Source: Bacteriovoracaceae bacterium UBA7317
Lineage (GTDB): Bacteria; Bdellovibrionota; Bacteriovoracia; Bacteriovoracales; Bacteriovoracaceae
Reading direction: 5' to 3'
DNA length: 8,241 nucleotides
NCBI GenBank assembly: GCA_002474345.1
Contig: DKQD01000056.1
Coordinates: 1 to 8,241, forward strand
The notes below the pieces were generated by a model. The model had not been told where the DNA came from. It saw only the letters and a list, made by a program, of their open reading frames with translations, and ran no database searches. Below are positions 1 through 5,753 of this stretch, piece after piece (positions within the stretch are counted from its first letter, which is position 1; the number at the start of each line of letters is the position of its first letter). The position numbers and the translations under genes were made by a program.

Positions 1-734
1 CCACAAAACATTACATGGTGGATGGCACGCACCAAATCAGTTACAAAACAAAAAGAGCGGGTTTGAGTACCGTCACCATAAACCGTAATGTCCTTGTTTT
101 CCAAAGCTTGGTTAATAAAGTTTGGGATAACTCTTCCATCATCAGGCCTCATCCCTGGGCCATAAGTATTAAAAATTCTGATAATTCTTGTATCAAGACC
201 TTTGAAACGATTAAAAACCATGGTCATAGACTCAGCAAATCTTTTTGATTCATCATAGCTAGACCTGGGTCCAATGCAATTAACATTACCTAGATAAGTT
301 TCAACTTGTGGGTGAACTAAGGGGTCACCATAAACTTCTGAAGTAGAAGCCTCCAAAAACCTCGAGCCCTTTTCCTTTGCTAACTCCAAAAGCTTCAGCG
401 TTCCCTCCGAGTTAACTCTCATTATTTCTAGAGGTATTATTTTAAAATCGATCGGTGAAGCAGGTGAAGCAAGAGAAAAAATATAGTCAATCTTCTCTTT
501 GGAAAAGTCTGGAAGTCCCTGAACAATATCCATTTCATGAAACTCATATTTTGGGTATTTAAAAAGTTTTTCAAGGTTACTTCGACTTCCTGTGATAAAA
601 TTGTCAATTCCAATAACCTTTGCCCCCATTTTCAAATAAAACTCAGACAAAGTTGAAGGAATAAAACCAGCCCCCCCAGCGACAAGAACCGTAGCACCAT
701 CAAGGGATTCAGGAAGTTTTTGCGAAGAATTCAT
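1..734 (-). CDS. uxs: UDP-glucuronate decarboxylase-like SDR enzyme, C-terminus cut by window edge
   Basis: This NAD-dependent extended SDR enzyme probably converts UDP-glucuronate to UDP-xylose in the cytosol, supplying sugars for surface polysaccharide. The first 244 residues are visible; relatives have a little over 300, so roughly 70 C-terminal residues lie outside the window. Visible marks are a Rossmann loop GGAGFIP (residues 20-26), an acidic NAD-ribose position (D44), ASPASP (89-94), STSEVYGD (130-137) with the S132-E133 pair expected of decarboxylases, the catalytic YDESK (Y160, K164), RIFNTYGP and YGDGTQTRSF. The last glycine of GxxGxxG is replaced by P26, and the usual SH after it is ST. 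The ATG at 734 has an AAGGA seven bases upstream (742-746). The gene follows trmFO in the same direction after 79 bases. The family call is strong; decarboxylase rather than a related nucleotide-sugar dehydratase or epimerase is likely but unproven, because the C-terminal substrate arginine is not visible. Confidence 0.85.
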   Translation of the reverse strand, partial: MNSSQKLPESLDGATVLVAGGAGFIPSTLSEFYLKMGAKVIGIDNFITGSRSNLEKLFKYPKYEFHEMDIVQGLPDFSKEKIDYIFSLASPASPIDFKIIPLEIMRVNSEGTLKLLELAKEKGSRFLEASTSEVYGDPLVHPQVETYLGNVNCIGPRSSYDESKRFAESMTMVFNRFKGLDTRIIRIFNTYGPGMRPDDGRVIPNFINQALENKDITVYGDGTQTRSFCFVTDLVRAIHHVMFC

Positions 735-774
735 AGATTTATCCTTATCTTGGCAATAGCATTCTCTTTTCTTT

Positions 775-793
775 ATTGATTTTAAAAATCAAT
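775..793. promoter_or_regulatory. Perfect 19-base AT-rich palindrome between trmFO and the decarboxylase-like gene
   Basis: Arms ATTGATTTT (775-783) and AAAATCAAT (785-793) are exact inverted complements around a single A. The site lies 41 bases before the decarboxylase-like start and 20 bases after the trmFO stop. Neither flank has the T-run of an intrinsic terminator, so a protein-binding operator or a weak RNA hairpin is more likely. Read on the minus strand, its centre contains TAAAAT, one mismatch from a consensus -10, but I see no good -35. An 8-base word CAATAGCA occurs at 754-761 and again at 790-797, overlapping the palindrome edge. The symmetry is seen directly; a regulatory role is inferred. 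Confidence 0.35.
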
Positions 794-813
794 AGCAATG
801 TACCACAGCTTCC

Positions 814-2190
814 TTAATTATAAAGGCTTGTTTCAGCGAAAAAGTCACTCAAAACAGCTTCAGCTCTTAGAGCTGCTTTTTCCTTTTTAAGCTTCTTCTT
901 CTCAGATCTTTTTCCTCTCATTTTTTCTAATTTTACTGGGGGCAAAAGTCCAAAATTGATATTAGAAGGAGAGGGCTTAGGCACTGTCATGACATAGTTT
1001 ACTAAAGCTCCTAGGCCTGTTTCTAAAGGCCATTTCTTAACTTGTTGCTCCTTTATTCTTCGCTCAATTTGCCATGCGACATAAAGTCCCGTTGAAGCAC
1101 TTTCTGTATAGCCTTCAACACCTGTAATTTGACCGGCGAAATAAAGGTTTGGCAACTTTTTGCAACTTAAGTCGTCACTTAAAAGTTTTCTTGCATTTAA
1201 AAAAGAATTCCTGTGGATACTTCCCAAGTGATTAAATGTGGCATTTTCAAAACCAGGAATCATTCTAAAAACTCTCAACTGTTCTTTGTAAGTCAACCTT
1301 GTTTGGAAACCAACCATATTAAATGAAGAGCCCAAAAGGTTTTCTCTCCGTAATTGGATAACTGCGTACGGACGCTTTCCTTCTTTATCTTCAAGCCCTA
1401 TAGGCTTCATGCAGGAAAACCTGGCGGTATCTTTTCCCCTTAATGCCATTGTATCTATAGGGAGGCATGATTCAAAATATTTCAACTCCTCAAAATTCTG
1501 AGCAGGTACTTTTTCAGCAGAAGCCAATTCATCAATAAATTCATCATATTGCTCTTTATTCATTGGGGCATTTAAATAATCAGCTCCTTCAACATCATCC
1601 TCCCGCAACTCTTTGTGACGATCCTTATAGTAAAGCTTAGAAAAATCCAAACTATCTGCGTCCACAACAGGGGCGATTGCGTCATAAAAATAAAAATCAT
1701 CATCAGATACATATTTTTGGATCCACGACTCCATATTTGGAGTCGTCAGAGGTCCAGTCGCCACGATTATATACGAACAGCCAAATTCCTTTGCCCTTTC
1801 AATAGGATCATCAACATCACAGTCTTTTTTCTCAATCAACGGGTGCGAATTTAAGGTTTCTTCGATTTTTTTTGAAAATAAAACTCTATCAACTGCTAAT
1901 GCATCGCCTGCAGGAACTTTCGTTTCCTCACCTATTTTTAAAACTAAGCTTCCTAAGGCCTTCATTTCTCTTTTTAAAAGACCATGGGCCGTTGTTGGAA
2001 CGGTGGACTTTAAGGAGTTCGTACAAACAAGCTCCGCGCTAGTTTTTAACTTTTGAGCTGGGTTAGGATTTATTTTTTTTGACTCGAGTAAAACAACATT
2101 GATTCCTTTTTCAGCTAAATAATAAGCTGCATCACTTCCAGCGAGCCCTGCACCAACAATTAAAACCTTTTTATCATTTGCGACATTCAT
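814..2190 (-). CDS. trmFO: TrmFO, folate/FAD-dependent tRNA (uracil-54-C5)-methyltransferase
   Basis: TrmFO is a cytosolic flavoenzyme that makes ribothymidine (m5U) at position 54 of the tRNA T-loop, taking the methylene carbon from 5,10-methylenetetrahydrofolate and reducing it with FADH2. The 458 residues match the family end to end: FAD-binding GAGLAG (13-18), AELVCTNSL with the conserved cysteine C56, VPAGDALAVDR (92-102), ATGPLT (144-149), FESCLPI with the second conserved cysteine C242, MKPIGLED (261-268), VGFQT (293-297), the FAD-contacting FAGQITGVEGY (351-361) and NFGLLPP (412-418). These cysteines correspond to the pair studied in the Bacillus subtilis enzyme. After NFGLLPP there is an extension of about 40 residues, with a dense Lys/Arg block at roughly 421-442, longer than the short tail I expect. 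The ATG at 2190 has AAGGA six bases upstream (2197-2201). It is divergent from nadE and 79 bases upstream of the decarboxylase-like gene. Confidence 0.96.
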   Translation of the reverse strand: MNVANDKKVLIVGAGLAGSDAAYYLAEKGINVVLLESKKINPNPAQKLKTSAELVCTNSLKSTVPTTAHGLLKREMKALGSLVLKIGEETKVPAGDALAVDRVLFSKKIEETLNSHPLIEKKDCDVDDPIERAKEFGCSYIIVATGPLTTPNMESWIQKYVSDDDFYFYDAIAPVVDADSLDFSKLYYKDRHKELREDDVEGADYLNAPMNKEQYDEFIDELASAEKVPAQNFEELKYFESCLPIDTMALRGKDTARFSCMKPIGLEDKEGKRPYAVIQLRRENLLGSSFNMVGFQTRLTYKEQLRVFRMIPGFENATFNHLGSIHRNSFLNARKLLSDDLSCKKLPNLYFAGQITGVEGYTESASTGLYVAWQIERRIKEQQVKKWPLETGLGALVNYVMTVPKPSPSNINFGLLPPVKLEKMRGKRSEKKKLKKEKAALRAEAVLSDFFAETSLYN

Positions 2191-2298
2191 GATATTTCCT
2201 TCCCCTAAATCTTAATGGAGCAATATGTATTTCCATAAAGCCGTTTTTTAGCAGTGAGAAAAGGCATTGTATATGCCATTTAGTGGGAAGGACCTTTC
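2191..2298. promoter_or_regulatory. Divergent trmFO/nadE promoter region with a small inverted repeat
   Basis: These 108 bases separate two divergent starts and must carry the signals for nadE and probably for trmFO. Both genes have good Shine-Dalgarno sequences here: AAGGA at 2288-2292 for nadE (six bases before ATG) and AAGGA on the minus strand at 2197-2201 for trmFO. An inverted repeat GGCAT-tgtat-ATGCC lies at 2263-2277. It overlaps a TATA-containing segment (about 2269-2274) that could be a nadE -10, but no convincing -35 sits upstream. For trmFO a TAAGAT-like -10 may lie near 2209-2214 on the minus strand, also with a poor -35. Promoter positions are guesses; the repeat and the ribosome sites are directly visible. 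Confidence 0.4.
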
Positions 2299-4104
2299 AT
2301 GAAATTAATGATTCACCAAACTCATCATCAAACAGCTGATTTTAAAGGAATTTTAAAATCTCTAGAAAATTTATTTAATCAAAAAAACACAGAAAACAAA
2401 TCGTCTGAAGCAATACTCCACCTTTTTCCAGAAAACTTTCTTACCGGATACCCTCTCAAGGACCTTTGCCTCCAAAAAAGCTTTATCAATTCATATAGAG
2501 AGCTCATTAATAAGTTAAATGAATTGTCACTCTCCTATTTTGGTAAAAGCCCCCAAGAGGTCGAAGGACATTGCTTATTAATTGGAGGTCTCGATTATAG
2601 TTTCGATGACCAAGGACTTCCTACACAAATTAAAAACGTTATTTTCGAGCTTAAACCAGGACAAAAAATAAAGCCGATTTATACAAAACGCCTCTTACCT
2701 AATTATGACATCTATGATGAAAGAAAATATTTTGCTCCAGGAAATGAGCTCAAAGTATGGAGCTTTCAAGGTAAAAATATTCTACTTCTTATCTGCGAAG
2801 ATATGTGGCCCAGTCATTTTTACAAAGTAGACCCAATACAAGAAGCTTCTGAGTTCTGCCAAAAGGAAAATATTTCTTTGGACCTTATTATTAATTTAAG
2901 TGCCAGTCCTTTTCATTTAAATAAATTAGAGAAAAGAATTATGAGGGCCCAAGAAATTTCAAAACAACTAAATGCTCCTATGGCCTATTGTAATAGAGTA
3001 GGAGGAGAAGACGAGGTTCTATTTGATGGAGGGAGCTTTATAACAAACCATCAAGAAGTCCTTTGCCAAGGAAAAATTTTTGAAAATGATTGCCTGACCC
3101 TAGCCTTTAATGAGTCAGAAAACAAGGCCCACACGATAGATCAAGAAAAAGATTCATCTATATCTTCCAAAGATAAGGTTAACACTTGGGAGTGGTTTTT
3201 TGACCCTCAACTAGACAAGACCACGACTCCTACAAAACTTAGCTCCCTAGATGATGAGGATTGCAAAATAATTCTTGAGGCGCTCAGGTTTGGCATCCAA
3301 GAATATTCGGAGAAATGTGGACTCAATAATTTTATTGTTGCCCTCTCAGGGGGTATAGACTCGGCCCTTGTCTTAACCCTCATGAAGCTATTTTTAAAAG
3401 AGGGGCAAAAAGTTGAAGCTCTATATATGCCAGGATTTTATTCTGCCAACCTAAGTTGGGAGCTCTCTTCCGAGCTTTGTAAAAACCTCGGCATTCCACT
3501 CCACCAACTTCCTATAAAGTTTATACACAGCACTGTAAGAAACTCTTTCCGAGAGTCATTCCAGTCCGAGCTTGATGGATTAGCAGACGAAAATATTCAA
3601 AGTAGATTAAGAGGAAGCTTTCTCTATGCTAGATCTAACCAGACAAATGCAATGGTTTTAAATACTTCTAACAAATCAGAGTTAGCTGTTGGTTACTCAA
3701 CCCTATATGGAGACAGTGTTGGTGCCATAAGTCCTCTTGGCGACCTTTATAAAAGCGAGGTATTCACACTTTCTCGATATATCAATAAGAAATATAAAGA
3801 TATCATCCCAGAAAAAATTATTTCTAGACCCCCTACAGCTGAATTAAGAGAAGGGCAAGAGGACTCTCAAAGCCTTCCTCCTTATGAAAGACTTGATGCT
3901 ATTTTAGAAGGGCTCCTAAGTTACAGAATGTCGCCAAACGAACTTGTCAACTTAGGCCATGACAGTAAAGAAGTGAGTAAAATTTTTCACCTTTATCAAA
4001 AATCGGAGTTTAAAAGGTTTCAATTTTGTCCTATAATCAAATTGAAAGCGAAAAGCTTCGGCTTTGGTTATAGGATTCCACTATCCCATAAGCGGGTGGA
4101 GTAA
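2299..4104 (+). CDS. nadE: Glutamine-dependent NAD+ synthetase
   Basis: This enzyme performs the last step of NAD biosynthesis: it adenylylates nicotinic acid adenine dinucleotide with ATP and amidates it with ammonia released from glutamine in the same polypeptide. Residues 1 to about 270 form the nitrilase-type (CN hydrolase) glutaminase domain, with the Glu-Lys-Cys triad visible as E45 (FPENFLTGYP), K130 (YTKRLLPNYD) and C166 (LLICEDMW). A poorly conserved linker spans about 270-315. The synthetase domain follows, with the ATP pyrophosphatase loop SGGIDS (350-355), NTSNKSELAVGYSTLYGD (455-472), ISPLGDLYKSEV and RPPTAELREGQ with SLPPYERLDAILEGL (510-539). At 601 residues it is full length and intact. 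The ATG at 2299 is preceded by AAGGA with six-base spacing. Compared from memory with typical family members, the region after the loop (MPGFYSANLSWELS, 377-390) lacks the usual aspartate-alanine pair. The next gene begins 65 bases downstream. Confidence 0.96.
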   Translation: MKLMIHQTHHQTADFKGILKSLENLFNQKNTENKSSEAILHLFPENFLTGYPLKDLCLQKSFINSYRELINKLNELSLSYFGKSPQEVEGHCLLIGGLDYSFDDQGLPTQIKNVIFELKPGQKIKPIYTKRLLPNYDIYDERKYFAPGNELKVWSFQGKNILLLICEDMWPSHFYKVDPIQEASEFCQKENISLDLIINLSASPFHLNKLEKRIMRAQEISKQLNAPMAYCNRVGGEDEVLFDGGSFITNHQEVLCQGKIFENDCLTLAFNESENKAHTIDQEKDSSISSKDKVNTWEWFFDPQLDKTTTPTKLSSLDDEDCKIILEALRFGIQEYSEKCGLNNFIVALSGGIDSALVLTLMKLFLKEGQKVEALYMPGFYSANLSWELSSELCKNLGIPLHQLPIKFIHSTVRNSFRESFQSELDGLADENIQSRLRGSFLYARSNQTNAMVLNTSNKSELAVGYSTLYGDSVGAISPLGDLYKSEVFTLSRYINKKYKDIIPEKIISRPPTAELREGQEDSQSLPPYERLDAILEGLLSYRMSPNELVNLGHDSKEVSKIFHLYQKSEFKRFQFCPIIKLKAKSFGFGYRIPLSHKRVE

Positions 4105-4169
4105 ACCATCCCCCCAACTATTTAGACATTTTAGAATGATATACATTTAGGCCATTCAAGGAGAGAATC

Positions 4170-4649
4170 ATGGCACAGTCTAGTGAAATAAAAAAACTTC
4201 TTCTTACTTGGAAGAAATTGAAAAAAAATATCTACAAATCTCTAAAAGAAAACAAATTCATTGATATACAAAAATCGCTAAGCTCTTTTGTTAAAGACTC
4301 ACAATCCCAATTTAATAAGAAAGTTGATAAAGATGTCGAAAGTCTAAAAAAGAAGTTTAACAAAGAGAAAGATCATATTGAAAAAGTCCTTGACTCTACC
4401 CTGAAAAAAGAGATTAAGAGGATAACAAAATTTATAGAAGATCAGAAAAAAGAACTTGATAAACTTCAAAAGAAGATTCAAAAATTTACGATAAAATCGA
4501 AGAATAAAAAATCAACGAAAAAGAAAACAACTAGAAAGAAATCAAGTTCAGTCAAAAAGAAAGCTACAAAAAAGAAAACAGCAAAAAGAAAAGTTTCAAA
4601 AACGACAAAAAAAACATCAAAGACAACAAAAAAAACGACAAAGAAGTAA
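4170..4649 (+). CDS. Lysine-rich protein with helical body and histone-H1-like tail
   Basis: I do not recognise a named family. The 159-residue protein has two parts. Residues 1-108 are charged and almost certainly helical, with heptad-like hydrophobic spacing that suggests a coiled coil or helical bundle and no membrane segment or signal peptide. Residues 109-159 form a tail of 51 residues with about 25 lysines and 2 arginines, otherwise mostly Thr, Ser and Ala, ending in KTTKK-type repeats. Such tails occur in eukaryotic H1 and in bacterial H1-like, AlgP-like and PhaF-like proteins, where they bind DNA. Nucleoid binding or tethering to DNA is therefore the natural inference; RNA or another polyanion is possible. 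The ATG at 4170 has a strong AAGGAG (4158-4163) six bases upstream. Separate expression from nadE is possible: a TATACA at 4140-4145 could be a -10, with no clear -35. The gene contains three A8 tracts (4221-4228, 4607-4614, 4628-4635). Confidence 0.85.
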   Translation: MAQSSEIKKLLLTWKKLKKNIYKSLKENKFIDIQKSLSSFVKDSQSQFNKKVDKDVESLKKKFNKEKDHIEKVLDSTLKKEIKRITKFIEDQKKELDKLQKKIQKFTIKSKNKKSTKKKTTRKKSSSVKKKATKKKTAKRKVSKTTKKTSKTTKKTTKK

Positions 4650-4656
4650 GAAAGTC

Positions 4657-5742
4657 TTAACCGCTCAGCTTAATCTCTTCAATAAAGGGCCTCCAGCTTC
4701 CCTGCCAAACATTTAGGGAGGCTTCCCTAGGAGTATTCGTTTTTGTTTGAACATCGATGAGGACATAAGTCAATGTAGCTGTATTTGCATGAAGTGCAGC
4801 ATCTATCGAAGGGATCATATTCCATGTACCTGTATTAAAATAATATTTCCCTTCAGGGAAACGCCTCCATTCAGCAACGTGAGTATGACCCATAACAACA
4901 GTGTGAATGTCTTTTCGTTTTCTCAGTATGCTCTTTGCCTTACTTTCATAACGTGGATATATAGTCACTTGTTTCAAAATTGTTAAGTTAGTCTTAAAGT
5001 TTCTAAGATGCTTATTGTAGGTATCGAAGTTGGTTTTAATAAAATATTTCATGACAATAACGAGCATTTTGATAAAAAAAGCAAAGTCATGGATAAGCGT
5101 CCACTTAATGTAAGATGACATCGGTCTAACTTTATCAATAAAAGGTCGTTCTTTTTTTAATTGAGGTAATACGGAAATACAAAATAAACTTCCCCAAGGA
5201 AGATTTAATATTTCTTTATTATTTGGCCCCATCATAAAAGTTTTTTCTGGTGGAACAGTATTTATAACTTCAAACCTGTGCCCGTGCTCAATATGAATTC
5301 CATGGATATTTATATCATAACAAAAATCAATATTTTCACTCCCAACAAGCTCCTTAAATCTTGTTTGAGAGCCTTTAAACCCCATCCCAATGTCGTGGTT
5401 TCCAATGACATAAGTTAATTTTTTATTTGGAGCCGAAAGAAATAATTTCAAAGATTCAAAAAAACCTTTATGACCGGCATAAATTAATTCAAGGGCCTTA
5501 ATAGTTGCTTCTTCATCAATAATATGACTAAAGCAACCCTCAATATCAATTTGAATAAGGTTTAGGATATCCCCATTTAAAATGAGGTGAATATTATTAC
5601 TATAGTTCTTACCAGAACTATAGTACTGGGTAAATTCAGCAAACCGGTCATCCTCAAAAAAGTCCTCCAGAATATTAATCTGTCCGTTTTTGAAGAATTT
5701 TCCTTTTCCGAGATGGAAATCACTTACAACTAAAACAATCAT
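4657..5742 (-). CDS. Calcineurin-like metallophosphoesterase (LpxH-like superfamily)
   Basis: This is a dinuclear-metal phosphoesterase of 361 residues. The metal-ligand motifs occur in canonical order: SDFHLG (D8, H10), NGDIL (D58), GNHD (N115, H116), HGH (153-155) and GHTH (285-288), followed by FNTGTW (302-307). The arrangement is closest to LpxH-like and YfcE-like esterases, but it is over 100 residues longer than LpxH, a cytoplasmic-face lipid A enzyme. The extra length lies mainly between HGH and GHTH (about 156-275) and includes hydrophobic, basic helices around 219-236 that could sit on a membrane surface. There is no signal peptide, so it is probably cytoplasmic. The substrate cannot be read from the sequence. 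The ATG at 5742 fits the family N-terminus exactly, yet it has no Shine-Dalgarno, only an A-tract. It starts 11 bases after the cyclase stop, which suggests coupled translation. Its stop lies 7 bases from the stop of the convergent lysine-rich gene. Confidence 0.9.
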   Translation of the reverse strand: MIVLVVSDFHLGKGKFFKNGQINILEDFFEDDRFAEFTQYYSSGKNYSNNIHLILNGDILNLIQIDIEGCFSHIIDEEATIKALELIYAGHKGFFESLKLFLSAPNKKLTYVIGNHDIGMGFKGSQTRFKELVGSENIDFCYDINIHGIHIEHGHRFEVINTVPPEKTFMMGPNNKEILNLPWGSLFCISVLPQLKKERPFIDKVRPMSSYIKWTLIHDFAFFIKMLVIVMKYFIKTNFDTYNKHLRNFKTNLTILKQVTIYPRYESKAKSILRKRKDIHTVVMGHTHVAEWRRFPEGKYYFNTGTWNMIPSIDAALHANTATLTYVLIDVQTKTNTPREASLNVWQGSWRPFIEEIKLSG

Positions 5743-5753
5743 TTTTTTTTAAT
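5743..5753 (-). promoter_or_regulatory. A-tract leader without Shine-Dalgarno before the phosphoesterase start
   Basis: On the minus strand the 11 bases between the cyclase TAA and the phosphoesterase ATG read ATT followed by eight A; the start codon makes nine A in a row. No purine-rich AGGAG-type site lies within reach, although every other start fully in view on this window has one. Initiation probably depends on ribosomes terminating on the cyclase gene, or on the unstructured A-rich leader. Absence of the site is seen directly; coupling is inferred. Confidence 0.5.

Noticed and set aside
15..248. Plus-strand open frame of 77 residues inside the decarboxylase-like gene
   Set aside because: The minus strand here carries clear catalytic SDR motifs in a continuous frame; the plus-strand peptide has no recognisable features.
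775..793. Palindrome considered as an intrinsic terminator for trmFO
   Set aside because: The stem is almost all A/T and is followed on the trmFO strand by AAAGAAAAG rather than a T-run.
1615..1854. Plus-strand open frame inside trmFO
   Set aside because: Antisense to well-conserved TrmFO sequence, with no ribosome site or family resemblance.
4561..4646. AAA/ACA-rich stretch considered as a non-coding repeat array
   Set aside because: It is in frame with a gene that has a strong ribosome site, and it simply encodes the Lys/Thr tail; spacing is too irregular for a CRISPR or satellite array.
4747..4986. Plus-strand cysteine-containing open frame inside the phosphoesterase gene
   Set aside because: The cysteine pattern is an accident of the antisense of conserved GHTH-region codons; no ribosome site is seen.
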